Assembly: GCA_947488305.1 (NCBI GenBank)
Contig: CANKZM010000009.1
Location: 1 to 64,000 of the forward strand
Origin: an uncultured Roseobacter sp.
GTDB lineage: Bacteria; Pseudomonadota; Alphaproteobacteria; Rhodobacterales; Rhodobacteraceae
DNA: 64,000 nucleotides
Direction of reading: 5' to 3'
In this document: positions 8,181-19,431 of the stretch, in pieces
Layout: each line of letters starts with the position of its first letter
Position numbering within the stretch: position 1 is the stretch's first letter
The notes under the pieces: generated by a model
What the model saw: only the letters and a program-made list of their open reading frames with translations
The model's database searches: none
What the model was told of the DNA's origin: nothing
Program-made: the position numbers and the translations under genes

Positions 8181-10790
8181 TTAGCCAAACCTAAGCGGCT
8201 TCGATTCCGTCCGTTTGAAAATCTCGGCGCAAACAGGTTTGGCCAAGTAGAAACCCTGTCCATAGGTACAACCTGAATTCGCCACCTCGTGAAGCCTGTC
8301 CCCGTCCTCAATTCCCTCGGCGGTCGTTTCCATGCCCAACTTGTCAGCCAAGGTCACTATTGAACTGATCACGGCATGAGACTGCGTATCATCTGCGTCG
8401 GCAACGACAAACGATCGGTCTACTTTCAGTTTGTCAAATTGGAAGCGTTGAAGATAACTGAGTGATGCATAACCCGTGCCAAAGTCATCAAGGACAATTT
8501 TCGAGCCCAGCGAACGTATTTTGTTCAGTTCATCGAGAACGCTTGCTTCTTCCTTGAGAAGGGTATTCTCAGTAATCTCGAGTTCCAGCCTATGCGCTGG
8601 AAATTTGTACTCACGCAACAGGCATACGATCCGGCGCAGCAATTGGCCCTGACCCAATTGGCTGGGTGACACATTCACGGCCAGTTGTAAATCGTCCTTC
8701 CACTGGGACGCGTTTTGAATACTTTGCTTAAGAATCCAACCGCCAATCTCCTCTATAGCGCCAATCTTCTCAGCTATTCGCACAAGTTCGGAGGCGCGAA
8801 GGCGGTCCATTGAACTCCCCCATCGTACGAGGGCTTCAGCCCCGGCCTGCCGCATCGTGCTTAGTTCGTAGAAGGGTTGGAATGACAGCCGTAGATTGTC
8901 ATCCAGTATTGCTGTTTTGACCGCGGCGTGAACTCTTTGTTTTCTGCGTACTTCGTTGTGAAGGTTCGAATTGTAGAATTGGTATCCACCGCGGGCCCGC
9001 TCTTTCACTTTGTATAGCGCGTAGTCAGCCCTGTTCATCAATACGTCGATCTCTAACGCATTTGAAGCAGTCACGGAGATTCCAATACTGGCGCTCACTT
9101 CCAGCCTCACACCGACAACATCGAATGGGCACTTCATGCGTGCGGCGATGTCATCCGCGATCGCTTCTGCCCGGTCTCCTTCCTTGCCGGTTTCGCATTC
9201 GATGACGACTGCAAACTCATCGCCGCCTAGGCGGGCGACAAGATCATCCTTCCGCACACAGCTTTTCAGGCGTTGAGTTACTGCAACCAGCAATTCATCT
9301 CCGATCTGATGCCCATAGGTGTCGTTCACTTTTTTAAAGTGATCGAGATCGATCAGCAGCAAAACAATGGCGTGTGCCTCATCGTTCCAGTGCCTAGCGC
9401 TTTTCTCCAATCTCGTATTGAACGCCAAGCGATTGGCCAAGCCGGTCAATGGATCGTGGCGGGACGCGTGTTCGTTCTGCTTGGCCGCCGCTACTTGTTC
9501 GGTCACATCGCGATGCGTGCCTACCCAGCCGCCGTTGGGCAAGGGCGCGTGCATGGACCTGATGGTGATGCCATCGCGGGTCTGAAACTGGTAAGTGGCG
9601 CGGCCCTGCTGCTCCAGTTGATCGGTCAGGTTTTGCATGTGTTGGTCAGGATCACCGATGAATTCGCCGCGGGATTTTTCGGTTTCCAAAAGTTTTCGAA
9701 AAGACACGCCAGTTGACACTTCGCCAGATTCCTTTCCGAAGAGGTTGACGTAATTTTGATTCCAGACAGTTATCCGTGCGTCTCTGTCAAAAACGCTGAC
9801 TCCTTCTCCCATGTTTTCTAGAATTGCTTGTAGCTCCTTGGAGCGCGATTGAGCGGCTTCCTCTGACTGCCGAATGCGGTCTTCGAACTGCCGGCGTTCG
9901 GTGATGTCTTGAAAGGCGCCAATTACACCAACGATAATTCCGTTTTCAATTGTGGGATTGCCGACTGCACGCACCCAAATGTTGCGTCCCTTTGCTGTTA
10001 TCAAAGGGAGTTCCAAATCCCAGCTTTCTCCGGTCGCCATGGCATGCTCAACAGCTTGCGTGACAACTGGCCTGGCCTCAGGCGAATAGAATTCGATGGC
10101 TTCTTTAAGATTTGGCTCGTAGTCGAGTGGTAAGTCATGGATGCGTTTGGTTTCTTCCGTCCATGTAAGCAACGGCGGGTCAATCGTAAATTCCCAGCCA
10201 CCGACACCAGACATTTTTTTGACTTGTTCCAGCATTTTCGTTGTACGTACAAACGCGTTGTTTTGGTCCCTGATTTCACGTTCCGAATGTTCGGCATGCT
10301 TTTGGTTTTTAAACGCCACCATGAGGTGCTCTGTTATCCGCGCAAGCCTGCAAAGCTGGTTTAGTTGTTCTTCAGTGAGCGTACGTGGCTCAGTATCGAT
10401 TAAGCACAACGTGCCTAAATTGCTCTCGCCATCAGTAGACAGAGGAAAGCCCGCATAAAAGACGATATTTGGCGCTCCCACAACCAGCGGGTTGTCTTTG
10501 AAGCGGCTGTCCTTGCGGGCGTCAGGGATAACCAAAGTTTCACGGCTTCGTATCGCATAATCACAAAATGCTACCTCCCGCGGAGTTCCTGTAGAATCAA
10601 GCCCACAATTCGCTTTGAACCACTGTTCGTCTTCCCCGACGAGTGAAACAAGGGCAATCGGGCAGTCCGCGATGGTTCTGGCAAGGCCGACAATCGTGTC
10701 AAACTCAGGCGATGTGCCAGAATGCATCAGACCCGATGTTACGAGGGCTTTAAGCCGAGTTTTCTCTGTTTGTGAGTTTGATCGAACCAT
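8181..10790 (-). CDS. GAF-PAS-PAS-GGDEF-EAL c-di-GMP enzyme
   Basis: 869 residues. Domains in order: GAF (about 25-160, PIALVSLVGEDEQWFKANCG), PAS (about 190-300, GGWEFTIDPP), a second PAS (about 320-430, NMGEGVSVFDRDARITVWNQ), GGDEF (about 440-600) and EAL (about 620-860). The cyclase motif is intact (RLGGDEFAVVIE; substrate-site DLDHFKKVNDTYG). The phosphodiesterase motif is intact (AEALVRW) with DDFGTGYASLSYL and KVDRSF. Both c-di-GMP synthesis and hydrolysis are therefore possible; in many such proteins one activity dominates. There is no transmembrane segment, so it is a cytoplasmic sensor. It stands alone in its orientation. Confidence 0.92.
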   Translation of the reverse strand: MVRSNSQTEKTRLKALVTSGLMHSGTSPEFDTIVGLARTIADCPIALVSLVGEDEQWFKANCGLDSTGTPREVAFCDYAIRSRETLVIPDARKDSRFKDNPLVVGAPNIVFYAGFPLSTDGESNLGTLCLIDTEPRTLTEEQLNQLCRLARITEHLMVAFKNQKHAEHSEREIRDQNNAFVRTTKMLEQVKKMSGVGGWEFTIDPPLLTWTEETKRIHDLPLDYEPNLKEAIEFYSPEARPVVTQAVEHAMATGESWDLELPLITAKGRNIWVRAVGNPTIENGIIVGVIGAFQDITERRQFEDRIRQSEEAAQSRSKELQAILENMGEGVSVFDRDARITVWNQNYVNLFGKESGEVSTGVSFRKLLETEKSRGEFIGDPDQHMQNLTDQLEQQGRATYQFQTRDGITIRSMHAPLPNGGWVGTHRDVTEQVAAAKQNEHASRHDPLTGLANRLAFNTRLEKSARHWNDEAHAIVLLLIDLDHFKKVNDTYGHQIGDELLVAVTQRLKSCVRKDDLVARLGGDEFAVVIECETGKEGDRAEAIADDIAARMKCPFDVVGVRLEVSASIGISVTASNALEIDVLMNRADYALYKVKERARGGYQFYNSNLHNEVRRKQRVHAAVKTAILDDNLRLSFQPFYELSTMRQAGAEALVRWGSSMDRLRASELVRIAEKIGAIEEIGGWILKQSIQNASQWKDDLQLAVNVSPSQLGQGQLLRRIVCLLREYKFPAHRLELEITENTLLKEEASVLDELNKIRSLGSKIVLDDFGTGYASLSYLQRFQFDKLKVDRSFVVADADDTQSHAVISSIVTLADKLGMETTAEGIEDGDRLHEVANSGCTYGQGFYLAKPVCAEIFKRTESKPLRFG

Positions 10791-11547
10791 TCGTGCGCAC
10801 CATTCTTATCGACATCACCAGACGCCATATCAAAACCCAAGCAGTTGAATGGAAAGATCATTAAAATTGAATTAAAATCGGCATTAACGGCGTGCAACGG
10901 CCAAATTGACAAAACCGTTGTTTGCATAAGCCCAATGCCGAACATGCTAAAAATAATTTTGGGTCGCCATCGTTGTAAGAGTTCAACTTGTCAAAAATGC
11001 ACTTGGCAGCTTCACCGTGCCGAAACAATTAATCACCCTACAAACGAAATAAACGGACATAGAGCATATTCGGCACCGGGATTGGAACTGCTGTTCGATG
11101 CGTAGCAGCACGTCGCGGGCGGATATCGGGAGCTTGACCTCAGTTCAGGGTCAGCCCGATTACGCATGCTTCGGGCCGAAAGCGAATTCATATCCTGAGG
11201 TACGCGAGTGACCGCATTGCGGGACAAAGGGTGAGTTCGCTGCTCTTGCGCAGAAGGCTGCTTCCATACGCTTTGCAGACCTTCACCTTGGATTGCACAC
11301 GAGGCGCATACAACTAGCGGTTAAAACACTGATGCAAAGGGGCAATCTTCTCAATTCTCCATCGGTTGCCTAGCCCTAAACCCGTAGGCATGTTTGTACT
11401 GTTCCGTAGGTCAGTCGGCAGCAAATGCCCGGTCTGAGATCATTCCTTGGCATCTATGTGTCATGAACAGTTTCGGTGTCGCAAACGGAAGGCTTGTGCG
11501 ACAGCCGTATCGCTAGCAATGAGACAGAAATGTCTTACGGAGCCCAA
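10791..11547. other. Intergenic region with a dispersed repeat
   Basis: About 750 bases between a minus-strand and a plus-strand gene. The open frames here have no recognisable motif. The part from 11100 to 11300 holds one copy of the short intergenic repeat described separately. Promoters for both flanking genes must lie here, but I cannot place them. Confidence 0.4.
11204..11224 (+). repeat. Short intergenic repeat, copy 1
   Basis: GCGAGTGACCGCATTGCGGG matches the core of the copies at 25881-25918, 29787-29825 and, inverted, 59281-59300. It has two differences from the 29787 core. The CCGCA/TGCGG halves form a short inverted repeat. Confidence 0.5.
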
Positions 11548-12465
11548 ATGACTGTCACAAGCCAACCGACAAACAGCACGGAAGGGCATCGGTTCGGTGT
11601 CCTGTTTGTCTTTGCCGCTGGCGTGCTTTGGTCGACCGTCGGGCTTGGAATACGGCTGATCGAAGACGCGGTTGTGTGGCAGATATTGCTTTACCGTTCG
11701 GTCAGCCTGTCACTTCTGCTTTACGTGTTCATTCGCATGCGGTCCGGAGAAAACCCCTTTGCCCAGATACGCCGCACCGGGTTTCCAGCGGTGATCGCGG
11801 GGCTGTCGCTGGTTGCTGCATACTCCGGCGGGATATATGCGATTCAGGCGACATCCGTGGCAAACGCCATGCTTTTGTTTGCGACAGCACCCTTCATGGC
11901 GGCAGTTCTGGGGTGGATCGTTTTGCGCGAGCCTGTGCGCCTTGCCACCTGGGTGGCCATAGCCGTTGCCATTGCCGGTATCGCAATCATGGTCGCAGAT
12001 AAATCCGGTGGCGTTGCCTTGACGGGCAGCCTTGCGGCCTTGGGGTCCGCCTTTGGATTTGCGGTCTTCACTGTGGCGCTTCGGTGGGGAAAATCGGGTG
12101 AAATGCTGCCGTCGGTGTTTCTGTCCGGATTATTCGGCATCATGGTGACGTCCGGCATATGCCTGTTTTTGGAATTGTCCCTGGTGCTGTCGGTCCGGGA
12201 TGGCGGCATTGCAATGGGCATGGGGGTGTTTCAGGTCGGCGCAGGGTTGATCCTCTATACTCTGGGATCTCGCAGCCTTCCTGCTGCGGAACTTGCGCTG
12301 TTGTCACTGGCTGAGGTTCTGCTTGGCCCGTTTTGGGTCTGGTTGGTTATCGGCGAAACGGCCACGCTGAACACATTGACTGGAGGCGCGGTTTTGCTTG
12401 CGGCCATCGCTGGAAACGCTCTGTCAGGCAAGCGACGCAAGCCGCCGCCGATCACGTCACCTTAG
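11548..12465 (+). CDS. EamA/DMT-family exporter
   Basis: 305 residues from ATG at 11548, which has ACGGAG 8 bases upstream; upstream starts at 11476 (GTG) and 11530 (ATG) are also in frame. Ten hydrophobic segments make up two EamA halves. Typical signatures are FAAGVLWSTVGLGIRLIEDA in helix 1, ATAPFMAAVLGWIVLREPV in the first repeat and LAEVLLGPFWVWLVIGE in the second. DMT proteins export amino acids, metabolites or drugs across the inner membrane; the substrate cannot be told from sequence. It is a single gene with about 560 bases before the next. Confidence 0.88.
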   Translation: MTVTSQPTNSTEGHRFGVLFVFAAGVLWSTVGLGIRLIEDAVVWQILLYRSVSLSLLLYVFIRMRSGENPFAQIRRTGFPAVIAGLSLVAAYSGGIYAIQATSVANAMLLFATAPFMAAVLGWIVLREPVRLATWVAIAVAIAGIAIMVADKSGGVALTGSLAALGSAFGFAVFTVALRWGKSGEMLPSVFLSGLFGIMVTSGICLFLELSLVLSVRDGGIAMGMGVFQVGAGLILYTLGSRSLPAAELALLSLAEVLLGPFWVWLVIGETATLNTLTGGAVLLAAIAGNALSGKRRKPPPITSP

Positions 12466-13027
12466 GGGATTGGGGGCAACCAATTCCTGATGGATCTGCC
12501 GTGGGTGGGTGCGTTGCAAGTGTGATCAGATACACGTGAACATGATAAGTGTTGCACTTGGGGTTCCGATATACGTGTTGCTTTTGCCCGGCTTTGGCCC
12601 TAGAGCTTTATCTCTGGAGCGCTAATACGCCGTGCGACAGTATTTTTTCGGCCAATCTTGATCGCTCAACTTTTCTTCCTGCGTTGACCCAAGCATTTGC
12701 ACCCAGGCGACGCTGGTCAGATGACGATCAATTGGCCGTATAGCTAACGACCATTTCTGTTCGACCCTACGATACCGTTGCCAAGATACTGACAAACAGC
12801 ACCTGAGGCGCTTCTGGTCCGCTTACATTGACAGGATCAGATATCCCAAATTTTTCCATACCCGTCCAATTTCCGGACGACACGACTACGGCCCTCAATA
12901 TGGCCGTGTTTTCGAACTCGATTTGTGCCCTCTCGACGTCTCTGCGCGGTTCGCGCTCGGGGACACATCATGGGCGTACCGGCGTTGCAACCAAGGCGTT
13001 GCAGCGTCGTTGGAGCATGGCCTGAAT
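12466..13027. other. Gap before the head-group cassette
   Basis: About 560 bases. Short plus-strand frames (for example 12549-12743, ending PRRRWSDDDQLAV) are not convincing; that ending faintly recalls transposase OrfA starts but is too short to call. The aminotransferase frame is open back to 12923, but the extra residues lack family similarity. Confidence 0.3.
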
Positions 13028-14209
13028 TTGGACAAACAACTGCTTTTCACCCCCGGCCCAGTGAATGTGGCCGAGACTCTGCGTACCGCGATTTGCAAAG
13101 AGGATATCTGCCATCGTGAGGCTGATTTTGATGCCCTGCTTGCAGGTATCGAGCAAAAGATACTCTCGCTTTTTCAGATCAGAAAAAGGGAACGTTACCG
13201 CGCGGTGGTGATCACCGGCTCCGGAACAGCGGCGAATGAGGCGATACTGTCCTCAGTTGTCGGAGATGGTGCCGTTCTGATCCTGTCGAACGGAGAGTTT
13301 GGCGGACGGCTGCACAAGACATCAGTGATCCACAACAAGAAGACCCATCTGATCGAAATGCCCTGGGGCACCGCCTTCGACATGCCGCAGATCGCAGCTT
13401 ACCTTGCGACACACAAGATCGATGTGGTGGCCATGGTCCACCACGAGACGTGCTCCGGCATGCTGAATCCGCTGGCCAAGATCGGAGCCCTGGTAAAAGC
13501 CAGCGGCGCACTCTTTGTGGTGGATGGGGTCAGCTCGGTTGGCGCAGAGATGATCGACATGGAGGCGTATCATATCGCTTTTGTGTCCAGCTCCAGTTCC
13601 AAAGCCTTGGGGTCATATCCCGGCCTGTCTTTTGTCGTGGGTCGCAAGAAACAGTTCAAACGGCTCAAACACCATTCAGCCAAGACCACTTACCTGAACC
13701 TCGCGACGTTCTACACATTCCTTAAGACCCACAGTCAGACGCCAAACACACCCGCGGTACCGTTGTTTTTCGCACTGGACCAAGCGCTAACGGACATACT
13801 GAGCGAGGGCGTCCTTAAGCGACATGCCCGCATCAAGGCACGGGCTGATCTGCTGCGGAGCGGCATGCGCAGGCTCAACCTCGACTTTTTGGTTGATGAG
13901 GCGGACATGTGTTCGATGCTGACGACAGTGCAGGTTCCGGCATCAGTATCCGTGCATGATCTGCGTGCGCGTCTACGTGAAAAGTCCATCATCATCTATG
14001 AAGGAAAGGGGTGTTTTGCGGGCAAGGTTTTTCAGGTCGGCAATATCGGGGAGCTCTCGGATGACGACATCCGGTATTTCCTATCCACCCTCAAGGACGT
14101 GTTGCTGACGCTTCAGGCAGATGCGGCAGACCTTGTAATTCAGGTCAGGCCAAAGCAAAAGCTTCGCGCTGTGTCGCCAGTGCCCTCACATGTGCGGGTA
14201 GTGTCATGA
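13028..14209 (+). CDS. Class V aminotransferase, 2-aminoethylphosphonate transaminase-like
   Basis: About 393 residues. The family's conserved start (LLFTPGPVNVAETLRTAICK, then EDICHREADF) places initiation at TTG 13028 or TTG 13010; neither has a perfect ribosome binding site. The PLP lysine lies in SSSSKALGSYPG and the cofactor Asp in LFVVDGVSSVGAE. The fold and the CHRE segment match PhnW and related alanine/serine-glyoxylate aminotransferases. PhnW interconverts phosphonoacetaldehyde and 2-aminoethylphosphonate. The gene overlaps the next by four bases, so it is coupled to a CDP-alcohol phosphatidyltransferase and a cytidylyltransferase-like gene. This suggests it supplies an amino-alcohol-type phosphonate or phosphate head group. 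Substrate is inference. Confidence 0.8.
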   Translation: MDKQLLFTPGPVNVAETLRTAICKEDICHREADFDALLAGIEQKILSLFQIRKRERYRAVVITGSGTAANEAILSSVVGDGAVLILSNGEFGGRLHKTSVIHNKKTHLIEMPWGTAFDMPQIAAYLATHKIDVVAMVHHETCSGMLNPLAKIGALVKASGALFVVDGVSSVGAEMIDMEAYHIAFVSSSSSKALGSYPGLSFVVGRKKQFKRLKHHSAKTTYLNLATFYTFLKTHSQTPNTPAVPLFFALDQALTDILSEGVLKRHARIKARADLLRSGMRRLNLDFLVDEADMCSMLTTVQVPASVSVHDLRARLREKSIIIYEGKGCFAGKVFQVGNIGELSDDDIRYFLSTLKDVLLTLQADAADLVIQVRPKQKLRAVSPVPSHVRVVS

Positions 14210-14973
14210 ACGATAAGCTGAAACGCCTCTGGGCGACCAAGACCCGCGATGACGAATGGTGGTCGTCTTTTGTCACGGCACCGCTGGCGATCGTTGCCAA
14301 CTATGGCGCTGTCGACATTCCCTGGATTACACCGAACCGGATCACAGCGGCTTCGTTCCTTGTGGCTGTCGCGGCAACACTTGCAATTCTAATCGGAGGG
14401 GCAGCGTGTTTCATCGCGGCGGCCATCCTGATCCATATCAGCCATGTCCTCGATTGCATGGACGGTCAGATGGCGCGCTACAGAAAAGTGTCATCCCCGA
14501 TCGGCAGCTATTACGACCGTATCACCGATCAAGTGCAGGTCACGTTATGGTTTGGGGCGGCAGGCTTTGCTGCATTTGCGCAGACAAATAGCGTCACGCC
14601 AGTTTTTCTGTCGCTCCTCGGTATCGCGTTCTATGGATTACGCGGCTACGCCAAATACGTGGCGTTAGAGATCGAAACGGGACGCAACCCGGATTATCCT
14701 GCTCAGATCGCACAAATGAAACAGGTACAGACCACCGCAGGTCCAGGATTTGGTCTAAAGGCAAATCTAGTCTGGTTCGGGCGAGAACAAAGCAAGGCGC
14801 TCGCCTTTGATGAAGGCGTCTTCATCTTCATGCTCTCAGTGGCGCTGATCCTGGACCAACTCATTCCAATGCTTTGGGTGTTTGCACTCAGCCAAGTGTT
14901 CTGGGGCCTCACCAAATCGTGGGCCAGAGGCAAAAACCTTGGCGAGAGCATGAAAGTTCCGCTTCAGAAATAG
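14206..14973 (+). CDS. CDP-alcohol phosphatidyltransferase
   Basis: 255 residues; its ATG overlaps the aminotransferase stop (ATGA). The family signature is complete: DG-x2-AR-x8-G-x3-D-x3-D, read as DGQMAR, then a Gly and DRITD at about residues 84-105. This enzyme class transfers a phospho-alcohol from a CDP-alcohol to a second alcohol in the inner membrane. Several hydrophobic segments follow the motif. With a cytidylyltransferase-like enzyme downstream, the simplest reading is that the CDP-linked head group is made next door and transferred here onto a lipid or glycan acceptor. It is longer than PgsA or PssA. Confidence 0.88.
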   Translation: MNDKLKRLWATKTRDDEWWSSFVTAPLAIVANYGAVDIPWITPNRITAASFLVAVAATLAILIGGAACFIAAAILIHISHVLDCMDGQMARYRKVSSPIGSYYDRITDQVQVTLWFGAAGFAAFAQTNSVTPVFLSLLGIAFYGLRGYAKYVALEIETGRNPDYPAQIAQMKQVQTTAGPGFGLKANLVWFGREQSKALAFDEGVFIFMLSVALILDQLIPMLWVFALSQVFWGLTKSWARGKNLGESMKVPLQK

Positions 14974-15009
14974 CAGTAATCAAAACCGCTCAAGTAGGAG
15001 AAAATCATT

Positions 15010-15837
15010 ATGGGATACGAAAAGCACCGCGCGCCGATTGCTGTCATTCTGGCCGCTGGCATTGGCTCACGCCTCAGCCCCCTGACCGACAATTGCCCCA
15101 AAAGCCTTCTGTCGGTGGGCGGTTCAGTCATTCTGGAACGCATGATCCGCAATTGCCTGAGCTGCGGAATGTCGCAATATATTCTCGTGCTCGGGCACCG
15201 AGCGGACGAAATAAAGAAGTTTGTAGACAAGACGTTTCGCGGCATCCGTGTGACCTATGTGATTAACGACCGATACCGCGAGACGAACACAGGCTACTCC
15301 CTGATGCTGGCCTCCGAAGCGATTGGCACAGCTGAGTTTGTGAAATTCGATGCGGATGTCGTGTTTGATGTCAAAATCCTCCGCCAACTTTTGGACAGCG
15401 ACCACGCAAACGTCTTGTGTATCGACCGCAACATCGAACTTGAGGACGAAGAAGTTAAGGTCATCGCAGACGATCAGATGCAGGTCCTTGAAGTTGGCAA
15501 GTCCGTCGATCCTAAGCGCGCGTTGGGTGAATCTATCGGCGTCGAAAAGATCAGCGCCGGAACGGGATCACTGCTGTTCGCAGAGCTTTCAGAAATGATG
15601 GAGAGCCGTGGAAACCTTCAGGCGTATTACGAGGCGGCTTACGCGCAATTGGTCGACAAAGGTACGCAGTTCCATGCTCTTGATATCAGCGGTCTGGACT
15701 GGACCGAGATTGACACAGCCAAAGACTTTGCCGCTGCAAATGCGATGTTTGGCAGCCCTGTCACTACCATATCCCGTGGCCAGCAAAAGGTGCTGGACGA
15801 GGCTGCGGAAGAAGCGGCGATACAGACGCACGTCTGA
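15010..15837 (+). CDS. Phosphocholine/AEP-type cytidylyltransferase-like enzyme
   Basis: 275 residues from ATG at 15010, with AGGAG 11 bases upstream and 36 bases after the previous stop. The N terminus has the nucleotidyltransferase loop (VILAAGIGSRLSPLTDNCPK), then the NTGYSLMLA segment and FVKFDADVVFD, a metal-binding Asp pair. LicC and PntC, which activate phosphocholine or 2-aminoethylphosphonate with CTP, have this layout; glucose-1-phosphate nucleotidyltransferases are longer. As third gene of the cassette it would form the CDP or CMP conjugate used by the phosphatidyltransferase. CTP specificity is inferred from context. Confidence 0.8.
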   Translation: MGYEKHRAPIAVILAAGIGSRLSPLTDNCPKSLLSVGGSVILERMIRNCLSCGMSQYILVLGHRADEIKKFVDKTFRGIRVTYVINDRYRETNTGYSLMLASEAIGTAEFVKFDADVVFDVKILRQLLDSDHANVLCIDRNIELEDEEVKVIADDQMQVLEVGKSVDPKRALGESIGVEKISAGTGSLLFAELSEMMESRGNLQAYYEAAYAQLVDKGTQFHALDISGLDWTEIDTAKDFAAANAMFGSPVTTISRGQQKVLDEAAEEAAIQTHV

Positions 15838-15937
15838 TGCATCTACTGCCTTGCGCCACAATTCTGGCGCGCGGTGTACAGCGCAGTGATGCCCTTGCCA
15901 TCCTGGCACAGGATCGCTGCATTTGAAAGGACCTCTC

Positions 15938-16075
15938 ATGGCCAAAGGCAACAACAGCAAACGTGGCAACAAAGAAGCCAAGAAACCCAAGCAAGAGAAA
16001 CCAAAGGTTTCTGCGACGGCCAATTCGCTGGATGGAAAACCCGCGCTCGCAATTGGCGGCAAAAAGGTAAAGTAG
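15938..16075 (+). CDS. Lys-rich small protein, 45 aa
   Basis: ATG at 15938 with AAAGGA 9 bases upstream; TAG at 16073-16075. The N-terminal half is strongly basic (MAKGNNSKRGNKEAKKPKQE) and the C-terminal half is mixed (SATANSLDGKPALAIGGKKV). The clean ribosome binding site and the composition support a real gene. Such short Lys-rich proteins are often nucleic-acid associated, but no function is known to me. It may be transcribed with the cytidylyltransferase-like gene 100 bases upstream. Confidence 0.6.
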   Translation: MAKGNNSKRGNKEAKKPKQEKPKVSATANSLDGKPALAIGGKKVK

Positions 16076-16155
16076 CCAGAACGTTTCGGATTTCGTCCGT
16101 CTGAGGTATTCAGCTTGATTTAGTTGCGCACCTTGGCACGGGCGACATCCGAGAC

Positions 16156-16470
16156 ATGTCCCAAAACGCCAATGATTTAGATTTGGAAGACCCGATGAGC
16201 GAAACAGAAGAGTCCGGTACAAAAGTTCACTATGTCTGCCAGACGTACATTGCCAAGACGACTGCGCGGGGGCAGCAAGGCCCCCTGAAAATCGACAAGC
16301 AGTTGCAGTATTCCACGCCCCGTGAAGCTGAAGAGCGGGCAGAACGGGAATTTCGCGCGGAAAATTGCGTCGGTGCCGATGCCTATATGGTGGTTGAAGA
16401 CAGCAGTAGCGGCGAAGTAGGAGACCCTACATTTTTAGTGAGACTTGGGTCTGTTCCGGAGCAGGAGTGA
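16156..16470 (+). CDS. Small acidic protein, 104 aa
   Basis: 104 residues from ATG at 16156; an internal ATG at 16195 gives a 91-aa form starting MSETEESG. The core (KVHYVCQTYIAK, then LKIDKQLQYSTPREAEERAE) reads as a compact alpha/beta domain, and the C terminus is acidic (EVGDPTFLVRLG). The regular strand-helix pattern and good codons suggest a conserved Roseobacter protein of unknown function. It ends 75 bases before the groEL stop on the other strand. Confidence 0.65.
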   Translation: MSQNANDLDLEDPMSETEESGTKVHYVCQTYIAKTTARGQQGPLKIDKQLQYSTPREAEERAEREFRAENCVGADAYMVVEDSSSGEVGDPTFLVRLGSVPEQE

Positions 16471-16544
16471 CTGCAAAATCGCGCGTGCATTGAAGAACAC
16501 AGGTTGGCCCACAAGCATTTGCCTGCAGGCCAGTGGTTCGCGAT

Positions 16545-18511
<1,967 letters not shown>

Positions 18512-18564
18512 AGATATGCTGCCTTTCAAGATTTACGGGGGTGGATGGCATGCTTAGGGACACA

Positions 18565-18591
18565 TTGGCACTCGCCACACCTGAGTGCCAA
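18565..18591 (-). promoter_or_regulatory. CIRCE operator upstream of groES
   Basis: A perfect inverted repeat, TTGGCACTC then nine bases then GAGTGCCAA, 53 bases upstream of the groES start. It matches the CIRCE consensus (TTAGCACTC-N9-GAGTGCTAA) with a symmetrical A-to-G change in each arm. CIRCE is bound by the repressor HrcA, so heat-shock control of groESL is expected. Confidence 0.93.
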
Positions 18592-18866
18592 TACGACTGA
18601 GATGGCTATCGTTGAGGTTGGCTACAATAGACTAGTTGTAAATATTTTAGGGCCTAGTACAGAATTGGGCCCGCCCGACCATTGATCTCTGCAGCCTCTC
18701 CAGACCGGCGTCACCTCTTCAGCCGCCAGCAATCTATACCCACTCAAAAAGCAGGGTACTGCTTTGGATTTAGGTCGTATTCCCGCGCTTTGGTCGAAAA
18801 TGGATAAGCATGGCGTGCAAAATGACCTGCATTGTCGAGTACAATTCAGGACAAGGGACTTAGCAG

Positions 18867-19415
18867 GTGAACGTACATTCTATTGACGATGGATTTACGC
18901 CTGCCGAATGCAGCGTAATAGTCAACGCCGTGGCATCAGCTCCAGCGAGAGAAGCTTTGCTTGTCGGCCAGAACCGGGATCATAATCTGCGCCGCGCTAA
19001 GCTCGTTTGGCTGGATGAGATAGACGGCATGGCGTGGGTCATGGAGCGACTTATCGACGTTGTGAGAACCTCAAACCGAAACTGGTTCGACTTTGATCTC
19101 AGAGAATTTGCCGAGAGCCCACAGGTTGCCAGCTACGATGCCACGGATGGCGGTCATTTTACATGGCATTCCGACATCGGTGATGGCCCAATGGCACAAA
19201 AACGAAAACTGACATTGGTCGCGCAGCTTTCCAAGCCTGGAAGCTATGATGGCGGTGATCTGGAAGTGATGCCGGGCGCGCACATTATCGCGGCAAACCG
19301 GACGCAGGGCTCTATTACTGTTTTCCCAAGTTTTCATCTGCATCAAGTGACGCCTGTGTCACGAGGGACCCGACATTCTTTAACCGTCTGGGCGCACGGC
19401 CCTAAGTTTCGGTAG
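18867..19415 (+). CDS. 2OG-Fe(II) oxygenase (PKHD/P4H type)
   Basis: 182 residues from GTG at 18867. The iron ligands are seen as HxD in FTWHSDIGD (about residues 96-98) and the distal His in HLHQVTPV, followed by the 2-oxoglutarate-binding Arg in SRGTRHSLTVWA. This is the layout of PKHD-type and prolyl-4-hydroxylase-like oxygenases. Substrate unknown. It converges on rpsU with 16 bases between the stops. Confidence 0.88.
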   Translation: MNVHSIDDGFTPAECSVIVNAVASAPAREALLVGQNRDHNLRRAKLVWLDEIDGMAWVMERLIDVVRTSNRNWFDFDLREFAESPQVASYDATDGGHFTWHSDIGDGPMAQKRKLTLVAQLSKPGSYDGGDLEVMPGAHIIAANRTQGSITVFPSFHLHQVTPVSRGTRHSLTVWAHGPKFR

Positions 19416-19431
19416 ATAGAAGAACGTAGAG

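Noticed and set aside
12549-12743. 64-codon frame ending in a transposase-like PRRRWSDDDQ
   Set aside because: Too short and no other transposase sequence around it.
15851-15875. GCGCCA/TGGCGC hairpin after the cytidylyltransferase-like gene
   Set aside because: A six-bp stem is present but no T-run follows, so it is not called as an intrinsic terminator.
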